The position numbers and the translations under genes were made by a program. Positions 7,864 to 16,249 of a stretch of 56,243 bases of DNA are shown in pieces. This DNA is from Megasphaera sp. MJR8396C. Its GTDB lineage: Bacteria > Bacillota > Negativicutes > Veillonellales > Megasphaeraceae. The DNA is taken from NCBI RefSeq assembly GCF_001546855.1, contig NZ_KQ958198.1, forward strand, positions 1 to 56,243, read 5' to 3'. The first letter of the stretch is position 1, and the number at the start of each line of letters is the position of its first letter. Below the pieces are notes generated by a model. That model did not search any database and was not told the DNA's origin. It saw only the letters and a list, made by a program, of their open reading frames with translations.

Positions 7864-9525
7864 TTATACTTCCATAATGATCGGTAAAATCATCGGGCGG
7901 CGCCGCGTCTTTTCATAGAGATACCGGCTGAGGGTATCGCGTACTTGAGACTTGATGACGGCCCATTCGCGGATGTTTCCGGCTTCACAGCGTTCGAGAA
8001 CGGCTGCGACCCGGTCGTGAGCTTCGCGAATCAGTTCTTCAGAATCGCGGACATAGACGAAGCCGCGGGATACGATATCGGGGCCGGCCAACGGATGGCT
8101 GGTGCCCTTGGCCAGAGTCATGACGACGATGACGACGCCTTCCATGGCCAACTGCTGGCGGTCGCGGATAACGATGTTGCCGACGTCGCCGACACCGAGG
8201 CCGTCGACGAAGACGCGGCCGGCGTTGACATGGCCCGTCTTATGACCGGAGCGATTGGAAAATTCAAAGATCTGCCCATTGTCGCCAATGAGGACGTGAT
8301 CCTTATCGACGCCCATCATGACGGCTAAGTCGCCGTGGGTCCGGAGCATGCGGTATTCACCGTGGATCGGCACGAAGTAGTTCGGCTTAATGAGTCCCAG
8401 CATGAGCTTCAGTTCTTCCTGGCTGGCATGGCCGGATACGTGGATTTTCTTATCCCGGCCGGCGATGACGTTAGCCCCGAGGCGCATGAGGTTGTCGATG
8501 GTGCGGCCGACACCGGTTTCGTTGCCCGGAATCGGCGTTGCCGAAATGATGACCGTATCGCCAGGCATGATGCTGACGCTGCGGTGATTGTTGGACGCCA
8601 TACGGGAGAGCCCTGCCATGGGTTCGCCCTGGCTGCCCGTCGTCAGGATGAGGACCTGATCGGCCGGATAGCGGTTGAGTTCATCCGGTTCGATGAGGAC
8701 GCCTTCAGGTACGTCGAGATAGCCCAGTTCAATGGCTACCTGGACATTGTTGACCATACTGCGGCCAAGAACGGTTACCTTGCGTTTGAATTGGATAGCC
8801 GTATTGATAGCCTGTTGGATACGGGAAATATTCGAGGCGAATGTCGCCAGAATAATACGGCCTTTAGCGGCGCGGAAGGCTTTGCGGAAAGCATGGCCGA
8901 CCGTCGTTTCCGATTCAGTATACCCCGGCCGTTCGGCGTTGGTACTGTCCGACATCAGGAGCAGAACGCCGCGGCGGCCCAATTCTGCAAACTTGTGCAT
9001 ATCCATCTGTTTCCCGTCGACCGGGGTCATATCGACCTTAAAGTCCCCAGTATGGACGACCGTTCCGACAGGGGTCCGGAAATAGAGTGCACTGGCATCA
9101 GGAATGGAGTGATTGGTGTGGATAAAGCCGACTTTCATGCAGCCTATCTGTACTTCGTCACCGTGATGAACTTCGTTCAAGGTGTAATTCGTAATGTGGT
9201 TTTCTTTGAGTTTCCCTTCAATGAGGCCGCATACCAGTTTCGTTGCGTACACGGGCACGTTTACTTCATTGAGCAAGTAGGACAAGCCGCCGATATGGTC
9301 TTCGTGACCATGGGTAATGACGACAGCTCGTACTTTGTCCCGGTTTTCAATCAAGTAACTCATGTCCGGGATGACGAGGTCGATGCCGAACATATCGTCA
9401 TCGGGGAAGGCCAAACCGGCATCGATGACGATAATGTCGTTTCCGTACTGGATAACCGTCATGTTTTTGCCGATTTCACCTAAGCCACCTAAGGGAATTA
9501 TCATGAGTTTTTCTTTTTTAGCCAA
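7864..9525 (-). CDS. rnjA: ribonuclease J
   Basis: 553-residue metallo-beta-lactamase/beta-CASP ribonuclease that matures and degrades RNA (5'-3' exo- and endonuclease activity in the family). The metal-binding motif HGHEDHIGG lies near residue 74; VVHTGDFKVD and SDSTNAERPGYTESE are typical. The beta-CASP region contains ATFASNISRIQQ, and GHASQEELKLML follows. The start is TTG (9525-9523), reading LAKKEKL, about nine bases after a strong AGGAGG; a downstream ATG is less well placed. It heads the operon leading to dnaB. Confidence 0.96.
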   Translation of the reverse strand: MAKKEKLMIIPLGGLGEIGKNMTVIQYGNDIIVIDAGLAFPDDDMFGIDLVIPDMSYLIENRDKVRAVVITHGHEDHIGGLSYLLNEVNVPVYATKLVCGLIEGKLKENHITNYTLNEVHHGDEVQIGCMKVGFIHTNHSIPDASALYFRTPVGTVVHTGDFKVDMTPVDGKQMDMHKFAELGRRGVLLLMSDSTNAERPGYTESETTVGHAFRKAFRAAKGRIILATFASNISRIQQAINTAIQFKRKVTVLGRSMVNNVQVAIELGYLDVPEGVLIEPDELNRYPADQVLILTTGSQGEPMAGLSRMASNNHRSVSIMPGDTVIISATPIPGNETGVGRTIDNLMRLGANVIAGRDKKIHVSGHASQEELKLMLGLIKPNYFVPIHGEYRMLRTHGDLAVMMGVDKDHVLIGDNGQIFEFSNRSGHKTGHVNAGRVFVDGLGVGDVGNIVIRDRQQLAMEGVVIVVMTLAKGTSHPLAGPDIVSRGFVYVRDSEELIREAHDRVAAVLERCEAGNIREWAVIKSQVRDTLSRYLYEKTRRRPMILPIIMEV

Positions 9526-9674
9526 AATATACCTCCTAAAAATAAATATAGTTGTATCCGTTCCAACCGGAGCCCCTCTGGGAGCTACAGGTCTATCCTA
9601 TATGAAGATAAAACGAACAGTATTGGAAATAATTCCTTCTATCATATTTTCCGTTATTTCCGGGACGCTGTCAA
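9526..9674 (-). promoter_or_regulatory. rnjA promoter and leader
   Basis: On the minus strand TTGACA lies at 9674-9669, with GAAAAT about 17 bases downstream as a weak -10. The remaining ~130-base leader has a small imperfect stem AGCTCC/GGGGCT near 9575-9592. I see no known riboswitch here. Confidence 0.4.
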
Positions 9675-9729
9675 CAATCCAGCTTATATTTTTTGAATAA
9701 TCCTTCATTCTTACACAAAAATTTTACAT

Positions 9730-10590
9730 TTACTTTCCGGTTTTAGCCGTCTTGATGATATTTTCCGGGACCGTCAGTTGTGTTCCCTTGGGCAGGGCCG
9801 TATAGTCGATGGTCAAATTGACTTCACTCATTTTGATGAAGGACTGGGATACGGCTTTTTCAGCGTCAGTGCGGCCAAATTCGTCGACTAAGGTCAGAGC
9901 CAGGCTGCGGAGCTGATCGGTCAAGGGCAGGCTGATGCGGGAAATGCGCTTGGTCGAAGGATCGATGGTGACCACGGTCTGTACATCGCCGACTTTCTGA
10001 ATTCCCTGAAGGACTTTTGCCAACACGCGGACCTGTTCATCGGTCATGCCTTCCTTCTTCCAATTGGCTTCGTCAGACGCCGAGTAGATGCGGGACGCAT
10101 CAAAGACGACGTTATAGTCGTTGCCGCCGGCACGGGTGACGGATTTAACGCCGGAAAGGACGTTGCGGTCGCTGGTCAAATAACTGGCAATGGGTTTAGA
10201 ATCCTTTAAATCATAGCTTTTCGTCAGCCACTGGCTGTCGTCGCCCTGAGCCTTGTAGTAGACGTCGAGTTTATTTCCGTTCTGGGCGGCATAGGCCTTA
10301 TTCTGCGGGATTTTATCCATAGCCTGGGAGGCGAAACCTTCGGTCTTTACTTGAGATTCGATGACAAAAGGCTTTTCCTGGATATTGATCTGATTGATGA
10401 CGGCACCGTCACCGACGAAGGGCATATTGATACCCAGAGTCAGCGTATAAGCACCCTGGGGATGAGCTGCCATGTTGCGGGCCGCTTCTTCATACGTATC
10501 CTGCGGTGTGGCTGCCAAGGCTGCCCCGCCAATAGAAGCTGCTGCCATGACCAGGCAGCACGTCTTTTTCAAAGAATAAGTGAGTTTCAT
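9730..10590 (-). CDS. secreted protein of unknown function, possibly LolA-like fold
   Basis: 286-residue protein with an N-terminal signal peptide (MKLTYSLKKTCCLVM start, cleavage after ALAA-type residues near 26). The ATG at 10590 is chosen because a GGGGTG site precedes it and it lies one base after the thiD stop; longer readings overlap thiD. The mature part alternates beta-type strands such as AYTLTLGINMPFVGDG and VNLTIDYTALPKGTQLTVP, resembling periplasmic LolA/LppX-like lipid-binding folds, but I recognise no specific family. No lipobox or extra membrane segment is seen, so the product should be periplasmic in a diderm cell. Cotranscription with thiD looks incidental. Confidence 0.7.
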   Translation of the reverse strand: MKLTYSLKKTCCLVMAAASIGGAALAATPQDTYEEAARNMAAHPQGAYTLTLGINMPFVGDGAVINQINIQEKPFVIESQVKTEGFASQAMDKIPQNKAYAAQNGNKLDVYYKAQGDDSQWLTKSYDLKDSKPIASYLTSDRNVLSGVKSVTRAGGNDYNVVFDASRIYSASDEANWKKEGMTDEQVRVLAKVLQGIQKVGDVQTVVTIDPSTKRISRISLPLTDQLRSLALTLVDEFGRTDAEKAVSQSFIKMSEVNLTIDYTALPKGTQLTVPENIIKTAKTGK

Positions 10591-10591
10591 A

Positions 10592-11395
10592 TTACTGCAC
10601 CCCTGCTTTCTTGTATAATTCATAGAAATGATGGATCGGTCCATGGCCTTTGCCAATGGGCTCTGCATGGGCAATCCCTTCAAAGACATAGGTTTTAGCA
10701 GCCTGAACAGCATCGGACAGGTTCATGCCGTTGGCTAAATTAGAAGCAATGGCACTCGACAGGGAACATCCCGTTCCATGCGTGCTGGTGCTTTCAATGC
10801 GTTTTCCCTTGTAGTAATGGAAGTCTTTGCCGTCGAAGAGGACGTCCGTCGCATCGGCAATGCGGTGACCGCCTTTTACCAAAACGGCCTTGGCCCCCAT
10901 GGCGGCAATGGCTTTAGCAGCATCTTCCATATCTTCAAAACTTTCGATTTTCTTACCCGTCAAGACTTCTGCTTCGGGAAGGTTCGGCGTCAGCACGTCG
11001 GCTAAGGGCAGTAAGACGTCCTTCAAGGTCTGTTCGGCTTCCGGAGCCAACAGGCGATGACCGCTGGTAGCTACCATGACCGGGTCGACGACGACGAAGG
11101 CCGGACGGTACTGCTTCAATTTGTCGGCAATGACCCGAATCGTTTCGGGTACGCTGACCATGCCGATTTTAACGGCGTCGACGTCGATATCTTCAAAGAC
11201 GGCATCGATCTGCGATGCAATCAGTTCCGGCGTGACGTCCATATACCCGCGAACGCCCTGGGTATTCTGCGACACAACGGCCGTAATGACATTCAAGGCA
11301 AAACAGCCATGGGCACAAAAAGTCTTGCAGTCAGCAGCTGCCCCGGCTCCGCCGGACGGATCGGTACCGGCTATGGACAATACATGTTTCATCAT
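10592..11395 (-). CDS. thiD: hydroxymethylpyrimidine (phosphate) kinase ThiD
   Basis: 267-residue ribokinase-fold enzyme that phosphorylates HMP and HMP-phosphate in thiamine biosynthesis. Family signatures include SIAGTDPSGGAGAAADCKTF at the N terminus, VVDPVMVATSGHRLL, VLVKGGH, and the anion-hole motif STHGTGCSLSSAIA near the C terminus. Start at 11395 is chosen because GGAGG lies seven bases upstream; ATG at 11392 is equally possible. No thiamine riboswitch precedes it and no other thi gene is nearby, so salvage is plausible. Pyridoxal kinase activity, known for some homologues, cannot be excluded. Confidence 0.93.
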   Translation of the reverse strand: MMKHVLSIAGTDPSGGAGAAADCKTFCAHGCFALNVITAVVSQNTQGVRGYMDVTPELIASQIDAVFEDIDVDAVKIGMVSVPETIRVIADKLKQYRPAFVVVDPVMVATSGHRLLAPEAEQTLKDVLLPLADVLTPNLPEAEVLTGKKIESFEDMEDAAKAIAAMGAKAVLVKGGHRIADATDVLFDGKDFHYYKGKRIESTSTHGTGCSLSSAIASNLANGMNLSDAVQAAKTYVFEGIAHAEPIGKGHGPIHHFYELYKKAGVQ

Positions 11396-11419
11396 AGATA
11401 AAACCTCCAACCATCGTTA

Positions 11420-11914
11420 TTATTTACGAGATGCCTCCCAAAATTTCAAGGCTTTCGGATGAACGTAAAAGAGCAAAGATGCCGAGCCGATTCGCCCGCC
11501 ATGGACGTCAAAGTCCAACAGGGCCATGCTGCCGGTCTTAAAATCGATCGCCGTTCCCGTCCAGGCCTGAACCCAGCGGTCTAAAAAAGGCGAGTGACCG
11601 ACGATGCAGACGACATCCGATTTTTCCTGACTCAAAATCTGATCATATACGGCGACAAGGTCTCCCGAAGCCAGAGCTTCATGCGTATGGAACTGCCCGA
11701 TGGGCAATTGCTGTTCCAAGTAAGAAGCCGTCTGGCAGGTCCGTACATAGGGACTGACCCAGAGTGCCGTTTTTCCTTCCGGCCACCACGAGGCGGCCCA
11801 GTTGGCCATAGAATCGGCCTGCCAGCAGCCTTTTTCCGTCAATTCTCTCAGCTTATCCGGCTTTTTCAGAGAAAAAGGCTGGGCCTTTCCGTGACGCATT
11901 AAACAAAGATACAT
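11420..11914 (-). CDS. sixA: SixA-type phosphohistidine phosphatase
   Basis: 164-residue histidine phosphatase. The catalytic RHG motif is in LCLMRHGKAQ near residue 8 and the second histidine in IVGHSPFLD. The short length and lack of an inserted domain fit SixA, which removes phosphate from phosphohistidine proteins (PTS NPr in E. coli). The target here is unknown. The start follows AAGGGGGGCC, nine bases after the stop of the upstream ArsR-type regulator, so both are likely one operon. Confidence 0.85.
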   Translation of the reverse strand: MYLCLMRHGKAQPFSLKKPDKLRELTEKGCWQADSMANWAASWWPEGKTALWVSPYVRTCQTASYLEQQLPIGQFHTHEALASGDLVAVYDQILSQEKSDVVCIVGHSPFLDRWVQAWTGTAIDFKTGSMALLDFDVHGGRIGSASLLFYVHPKALKFWEASRK

Positions 11915-11923
11915 AGGCCCCCC

Positions 11924-12232
11924 TTATTCGGCGACGTGCTCCAACCCGACGTTGAGCAGCGTAAATACGTGGGCATCGGCCAGGGAATACTGCACGTTCT
12001 TTCCTTCCCGCCGGAACTGAACCAGGCGAGCATCCCGCAAAATACGCAATTGATGGGATACAGCCGATTGCCCCATGCCAAGTTCTTCAGAAATACAACG
12101 AACGCAAACTTCTCCATTCATGAGAAGGCGTAAAATGCGAAGCCGCGTCGGATCCCCCAAAACCTTGAAAACATCCGCCAACGGTTGAATATACTCCTGT
12201 GAAAGCTTCGGTGCTTGTGTTTCCAATGCCAT
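11924..12232 (-). CDS. ArsR/SmtB family transcriptional regulator
   Basis: 102-residue winged-helix repressor: FKVLGDPTRLRILRLLM, then EVCVRCISEELGMGQSAVSHQLRILRDARLV as the recognition helix region, and a wing with RREGKNVQYSL. The CVRC pair lies in helix alpha3, where metal-sensing ArsR proteins often carry cysteines, so metal or thiol sensing is possible. The start follows TAGGAGCG. It precedes sixA in the same unit and is next to the zinc-uptake locus, but no metal exporter follows it, so its target is unclear. Confidence 0.9.
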   Translation of the reverse strand: MALETQAPKLSQEYIQPLADVFKVLGDPTRLRILRLLMNGEVCVRCISEELGMGQSAVSHQLRILRDARLVQFRREGKNVQYSLADAHVFTLLNVGLEHVAE

Positions 12233-12275
12233 CGCTCCTACATACCATCTTTATCACTATCTATCTAATCGTTTT

Positions 12276-12281
12276 ATTATA
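12276..12281 (-). promoter_or_regulatory. extended -10 promoter of the arsR-sixA unit
   Basis: The minus strand shows TGCTATAAT, an extended -10, about 44 bases before the regulator start. The -35 region is weak (TGGCGA at 18-base spacing). Confidence 0.65.
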
Positions 12282-12381
12282 GCATATTTTTCTATCCAAT
12301 CGCCAGTGTGGACAAGATATAAGTTCTCTCTGTGGAGACGTATCCGTATAGAAATTTTTCTTTCACCCCACCGGTACACAG

Positions 12382-12418
12382 AAAGCTCCTACCGTTCGGA
12401 CGGAGGGAGCTTTTTTTT
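12382..12418 (+). terminator. plus-facing terminator hairpin at the 3' end of the Fur-family gene
   Basis: AAAGCTCC (12382-12389) pairs with GGAGCTTT (12406-12413), with an inner CCGT/ACGG stem, followed on the plus strand by a run of eight T. On the minus strand, the direction of the gene, no T run follows. The right arm codes for the last residues of the regulator. Confidence 0.55.
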
Positions 12419-12829
12419 GCAGGCAGCACAGTACCCGTAGAGTTCGAGATTGTGGCTGACGATATCAAAGTCGGTCTTTTTTTCAACTTCCCGTTCGTAG
12501 TCATGGAGCGGGCAGTGCGGCAAATCGACGATCTTATGGCACTGTAAACAGATTAAACGGTGGGTATGCCCCGGCCGCCGCAAAGAAAAGCCGTATTTTC
12601 CTTCATCGGGAAGAAACATCTTTTCAGTCAGCCCCCGCTTGGTAAACATTTCCAAGATGCGATAGACCGTCGAAAAACTGACCTTATCGCCGCCTTCGAG
12701 GAGTTCCGCGTAAACGGCCTCGACGGTCATGACGCCGGTCTTATGGCTTAACACATCGAGCACCCGGTTGCGGGCCTTGGTGCTCTTTAATCCGTATTGG
12801 CGAAGACAGTCGCGATAGGTATCACTCAT
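12389..12829 (-). CDS. Fur family metal regulator, probably Zur
   Basis: 146-residue Fur-family repressor. The winged-helix part contains LKSTKARNRVLDVL and VSFSTVYRILEMFTKRGL. The dimerisation part has GHTHRLICLQCHKIVDLPHC and a C-terminal CAACKKK; together these are the two CxxC structural zinc sites. It overlaps znuB by eight bases and ends the znuC-znuB operon, so a zinc-responsive (Zur) role in repressing znuABC is the likely reading. Fur or PerR function cannot be ruled out from sequence alone. A shared palindrome between znuC and znuA is its candidate operator. Confidence 0.88.
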   Translation of the reverse strand: MSDTYRDCLRQYGLKSTKARNRVLDVLSHKTGVMTVEAVYAELLEGGDKVSFSTVYRILEMFTKRGLTEKMFLPDEGKYGFSLRRPGHTHRLICLQCHKIVDLPHCPLHDYEREVEKKTDFDIVSHNLELYGYCAACKKKLPPSER

Positions 12830-13643
12830 GACGCCGCCTCCTTTCTTTGACCGACATCAGCCCTTCTTTATAAATGATGACCAGTACCAAAAGGGCCACG
12901 GCCGTCAGGGCCGTAACGCCGCCGGGAGCCGCATCGATATAGTAAGACAAAAAGAGGCCCGACAGAATATCGACGAAGCTGAAAAGGATCGAATACATCA
13001 GGGTCTGACGAAAGCCTTTTCGCAGCTGCAGGGCCGCCGCTACGGGAAGGGCGATGAGGGAACTGATGACCAGGATGCCGACGATGCGGATGGATACGGA
13101 AATTGTCGCCGCAACCAGCACCGAAAAAATATAGTTGACCAGTTTACTGTGAACGCCGGCAATCTGAGCCCCGTCTTCATCGAAGGTCAGCATGACCAGT
13201 TGCGGATAGAGCTTGACGATGACGGCGATGGATACGACGCTGAGGGCGATGACGGCGTAAACGTCATCGGTCGATACGGTAAGGATACTGCCGAACAAGA
13301 AAGACTCGACGTTGGTATGGACCAGGCCGGCACTGATGATGGTAATGGCAAGGCCGACCGAGAGGGACAAGATAATGACCAAAATCAACTCGGCATAGCG
13401 CCGAAAACGGCTGCGCAGCACTTCGATGAGGATGCCGAAAAAGCTGGTCAGACCAAAGGCACCGAGGACGGGATTCCAATCGAGGAGCAGCCCGACGGCA
13501 ACGCCGGCCAGGGAGGCATGAGACAAGGCATCGCCGATCATGGAATACCGGCGCAGGACGAGGAAGATGCCGATGAGCGGGCAGACGATGGAAATGAGGA
13601 TGGCTACGATAAAGGCATTTTGCATAAAAGCATATTCAAACAT
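12822..13643 (-). CDS. znuB: zinc/manganese ABC transporter permease ZnuB-like
   Basis: 273-residue ABC-3 family permease with about eight membrane segments. Family features include the RRYSMIGDALSHASLAGVAVG segment near residue 30 and the ISVSIRIVGILVISSLIALPVAAAL coupling region near 185. It forms the membrane channel for the cation delivered by the divergent ZnuA. The start shares one base with the znuC stop (TGATG), and the end overlaps the Fur-family gene. Zinc is inferred from the neighbouring regulator; manganese is possible. Confidence 0.92.
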   Translation of the reverse strand: MFEYAFMQNAFIVAILISIVCPLIGIFLVLRRYSMIGDALSHASLAGVAVGLLLDWNPVLGAFGLTSFFGILIEVLRSRFRRYAELILVIILSLSVGLAITIISAGLVHTNVESFLFGSILTVSTDDVYAVIALSVVSIAVIVKLYPQLVMLTFDEDGAQIAGVHSKLVNYIFSVLVAATISVSIRIVGILVISSLIALPVAAALQLRKGFRQTLMYSILFSFVDILSGLFLSYYIDAAPGGVTALTAVALLVLVIIYKEGLMSVKERRRRHE

Positions 13644-14311
13644 CAGTCTTTCCCTCCCATCGTAACCGACATATATTCATCGAGATAAGCCTTTGGCGAG
13701 CAGAAGTGGCCGTAGCCGCCGACGACGTGGAACAGTTTCGTCGAGTTGCGGACGGCAAATTTCAGATTATGTTCTACCGTAAGGACCGTAATTCCCTGAT
13801 TCTCATTTAAATCCTTAATAAAGGGGTACAATTCTTCCTGACTGCGGACATCGATGCCCGTCGACGGTTCATCAAAAATGAGCAGGTCGGGATGTCCCAT
13901 CAGGGCCCGGGCGATGAGGACTTTCTGGCATTGACCGCCGGATAAACTGCCGATGAGCTGATCCTTTAAATCATAGACTCCCATCTGTTCCAAACAGGTC
14001 CGGATGAGGCTCTTATCCTTTAGCTGAAGGACCTGGCGGTAACAGTTCAGCACTTCCCAAACGGTGATGGGAAACTGACTGTTCAGCGTTTCAAAGCGCT
14101 GGGGCACATACGCCCGATGGCGATAGGTATTGGAAATGACGCCGCGGCTCGGCACGAGCAGTCCCAAAATGAGTTTAATCAAGGTACTCTTGCCGCTGCC
14201 ATTTTCGCCGACGACGGAAATGTAGTCGCCGTTTCGAATGGTCATATTGATATCTTCGAGCAAATACTCGCCGTGTTCATAAGAGAAGTAAACGTGCTGT
14301 AAATCGATCAT
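13643..14311 (-). CDS. znuC: zinc/manganese ABC transporter ATP-binding protein ZnuC-like
   Basis: 222-residue ABC ATPase with Walker A GENGSGKSTL near residue 35, signature LSGGQCQKVLIARAL, Walker B LLIFDEPSTGID and the switch histidine in LTVEHNL. The internal ATG at 14311 is chosen because GCGGAGG lies five bases upstream; the longer reading would begin in the leader. It energises the ZnuB permease and is the first gene of the znuC-znuB-Fur operon, divergent from znuA. Confidence 0.92.
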   Translation of the reverse strand: MIDLQHVYFSYEHGEYLLEDINMTIRNGDYISVVGENGSGKSTLIKLILGLLVPSRGVISNTYRHRAYVPQRFETLNSQFPITVWEVLNCYRQVLQLKDKSLIRTCLEQMGVYDLKDQLIGSLSGGQCQKVLIARALMGHPDLLIFDEPSTGIDVRSQEELYPFIKDLNENQGITVLTVEHNLKFAVRNSTKLFHVVGGYGHFCSPKAYLDEYMSVTMGGKD

Positions 14312-14346
14312 AACTGCCTCCGCTGCCATAAAATTATCGGTAGTTT

Positions 14347-14375
14347 ATTATATCCCGGCGCAAACGAAAATGCAA
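14347..14375 (-). promoter_or_regulatory. promoter of znuC-znuB-Fur
   Basis: On the minus strand TTGCAT (14375-14370), a 17-base spacer, then TATAAT (14352-14347). The -35 lies inside the palindrome at 14368-14382. Confidence 0.75.
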
Positions 14376-14382
14376 GGCATTT
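14368..14382. promoter_or_regulatory. candidate Zur operator between divergent znu promoters
   Basis: Perfect palindrome AAATGC-AAG-GCATTT. It overlaps the -35 of the znuC promoter and ends nine bases before the -35 of znuA, so one bound dimer could silence both. It differs from the Bacillus Zur box; assignment to the neighbouring Fur-family protein is inference. Confidence 0.5.
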
Positions 14383-14390
14383 GCAAGTAA

Positions 14391-14419
14391 TTGACAAAAA
14401 AAGGCGGCCGTGATACGAT
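14391..14419 (+). promoter_or_regulatory. promoter of znuA
   Basis: TTGACA (14391-14396), a 17-base spacer, then TACGAT (14414-14419), 25 bases before the znuA start. Confidence 0.82.
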
Positions 14420-14443
14420 GAACGCCATAGGAGGTCGGTATCT

Positions 14444-15370
14444 ATGTCATCTCATCACCCCCGTCGCCTAGCGCGATTCTTGCTGCTTCTGACCGCAATC
14501 ATGACCATGTTGGCCCTGGCCGGCTGCGGCACGACAGCCGACGTGCCCGACGATGGAAAACTGAAGGTCGCCGTCACCTTTGACGCCTTAAAAGAATTTA
14601 CCCAGGCCGTCGGCGGCGATAAAGTCGATGTTTACACCCTCATTCCCGATGGAACGGAACCTCATGAATTTCAGCCGACGACGAAGACCATTAAGCGACT
14701 CGGTCAATCGCAGCTCTTCGTGTACAACGGCCTGGGCATGGAGCCCTGGGCATCTAAAGTCGTCGATGCCGCTAAAAATACGTCGCTCCACACCGTCAAT
14801 GCCTCGCAGGGCATTACGCCCATCAAACTCACCGATGAAGAAGAGGTCCACGAACACGGCGACTATGACCCGCACATCTGGCTCAGCCTGATCAACGCCC
14901 AGCAGGAAGTACGGAACATTGCTGACGCCCTGTCCGAAGCCGATCCTGCCAACAAAGGGTACTACCAGCAGAATGCCGAAAACTACAACCGCCAGCTCCA
15001 GGCCCTGCAGGACGAATATGCCGCAAAATTCAAAAAGGCGCCCCGCAAGGATTTCGTCACCGGCCACGCCGCCTTTGCCTACTTATGCCGTGACTTCGGC
15101 CTGACCCAACAAAGCGTCGAATCCGTCTTTTCCAGCGGTGAACCCAGTGCCCGCCAACTGGCTCGATTAGCCGACTACTGCCGGGCTCATAACGTAAAAA
15201 CCATCTTCGTCGAAGACATGGTCAGTCCAGAAACGTCGGAAACACTGGCCCGCGAAGTCGGCGCCCGCGTCGAAACGATCCACACCATGGAAAACAGCGA
15301 AGACGGCAAATCCTACCTCGACCGCATGCGTGACAACCTGGAAAAGATTTATCAAAGCAGCCTGACTTGA
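14444..15370 (+). CDS. znuA: zinc-binding lipoprotein, ABC transporter substrate-binding protein ZnuA-like
   Basis: 308-residue cluster A-I binding protein. The signal peptide ends in the lipobox LALAGC (Cys near residue 28), so it is a lipoprotein. Likely metal ligands are the His in GTEPHEFQP, the His of YDPHIWLS, the His of FVTGHAAFAYL, and an acidic residue in TIFVEDMVSPE. The acidic/histidine stretch EEEVHEHGDYDPH matches the metal-collecting loop of zinc-type ZnuA, here short. A consensus promoter precedes it and it is divergent from its permease and ATPase. Zinc is favoured over manganese by the neighbouring Fur-family gene. Confidence 0.92.
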   Translation: MSSHHPRRLARFLLLLTAIMTMLALAGCGTTADVPDDGKLKVAVTFDALKEFTQAVGGDKVDVYTLIPDGTEPHEFQPTTKTIKRLGQSQLFVYNGLGMEPWASKVVDAAKNTSLHTVNASQGITPIKLTDEEEVHEHGDYDPHIWLSLINAQQEVRNIADALSEADPANKGYYQQNAENYNRQLQALQDEYAAKFKKAPRKDFVTGHAAFAYLCRDFGLTQQSVESVFSSGEPSARQLARLADYCRAHNVKTIFVEDMVSPETSETLAREVGARVETIHTMENSEDGKSYLDRMRDNLEKIYQSSLT

Positions 15371-15395
15371 CAACCGGTCCGTTGACCGTTACACT
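15367..15395 (+). promoter_or_regulatory. promoter of the HAD phosphatase gene
   Basis: TTGACA (15367-15372) overlaps the znuA stop codon. A 17-base spacer leads to TACACT (15390-15395). Confidence 0.7.
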
Positions 15396-15427
15396 GTTCC
15401 GGTAATAAAGACATACAGGAGGCTCTC

Positions 15428-16159
15428 ATGACAACCAAAAAATACAGTGCCGTTATTTTCGACATGGACGGAACCGTCCTCAACACCTTAGATGATCTGA
15501 CCGATGCGCTAAATCACGCCTTAAAAGAGACCGGCCACGATCATGCGTATACGACAGCCGATGTGCGAAATTTCTTCGGAAGCGGCGTCACCGTAGCCAT
15601 CACCCGGGCCTTAGCCATCGAGCAGGGACTTGCGTCCTATGATGAACTCGAAGCCGTCGGTCAGCCTGGCGACAAGATCACGCCGCAAATCGACCTGCAG
15701 GAGGTCAGCCGTATCCAAGACCTCTATAAACCGTATTATGCGGCTCACTGCTCCGTTAAGACCGGAGAGTATGACGGCATCAACGCCATGGTCCGCCGCC
15801 TCCGTGAACAGGGTATCAAGGTCGCCGTCGTATCGAATAAGCCCGATCCGGCCGTACAAGACCTGGCTGCCGACTATTTCCCGAACCTCTTTGACAAGGT
15901 CATCGGCGAACAGCCTCAGATCCGCCGCAAACCGGCACCGGACATGGTCCAAAAAGCACTCTCCGACCTCGGCATTGCACCAAACCAGGCCGTATACGTC
16001 GGCGACTCGGAAATCGATATCCAGACGGCCCACAATTCCGGCCTCGACTGCATCAGTGTTACCTGGGGCTTTCGTCCGGCCGAATTCTTGAAGAGCCATG
16101 GCGCATCGATCCTCGTCGATAGGCCGGCAGACATCGCCGCTGTCGTCCTCGGCGACTAA
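15428..16159 (+). CDS. HAD family hydrolase, phosphoglycolate phosphatase-like
   Basis: 243-residue HAD-IA hydrolase. Motif I IFDMDGTVLNT provides Asp12 and Asp14, motif II is VVSNKP, motif III Lys is in RKPAPDMVQKAL, and motif IV is VYVGDSEIDIQ. The alpha-helical cap at residues 16-90 has GSGVTVAITRAL, resembling Gph. The likely substrate is 2-phosphoglycolate or a similar small phosphate ester, but HAD specificity is hard to infer. An AGGAGG site precedes the ATG. It is a single-gene unit with its own promoter and terminator. Confidence 0.88.
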   Translation: MTTKKYSAVIFDMDGTVLNTLDDLTDALNHALKETGHDHAYTTADVRNFFGSGVTVAITRALAIEQGLASYDELEAVGQPGDKITPQIDLQEVSRIQDLYKPYYAAHCSVKTGEYDGINAMVRRLREQGIKVAVVSNKPDPAVQDLAADYFPNLFDKVIGEQPQIRRKPAPDMVQKALSDLGIAPNQAVYVGDSEIDIQTAHNSGLDCISVTWGFRPAEFLKSHGASILVDRPADIAAVVLGD

Positions 16160-16188
16160 GGCACGAACACCTAACTTTATACCACAAA

Positions 16189-16245
16189 AGACGGTCCCCG
16201 CTTCCCTATCTGACGATAGAGAAAGGGAGACCGTCTCTTTTTTTA
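16189..16245 (+). terminator. terminator after the HAD phosphatase
   Basis: AGACGGTC (16189-16196) pairs with GACCGTCT (16229-16236), with an inner CTATC/GATAG stem, followed by CTTTTTTT. The convergent ABC transporter operon ends just beyond and may share it. Confidence 0.85.
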
Positions 16246-16249
16246 TAGG

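Noticed and set aside
8335-9483. Long plus-strand open frame (382 codons) opposite rnjA
   Set aside because: rnjA is certain by motifs; the opposite frame arises from codon bias (few stops opposite GC-rich third positions) and its translation has no recognisable domain or ribosome site.
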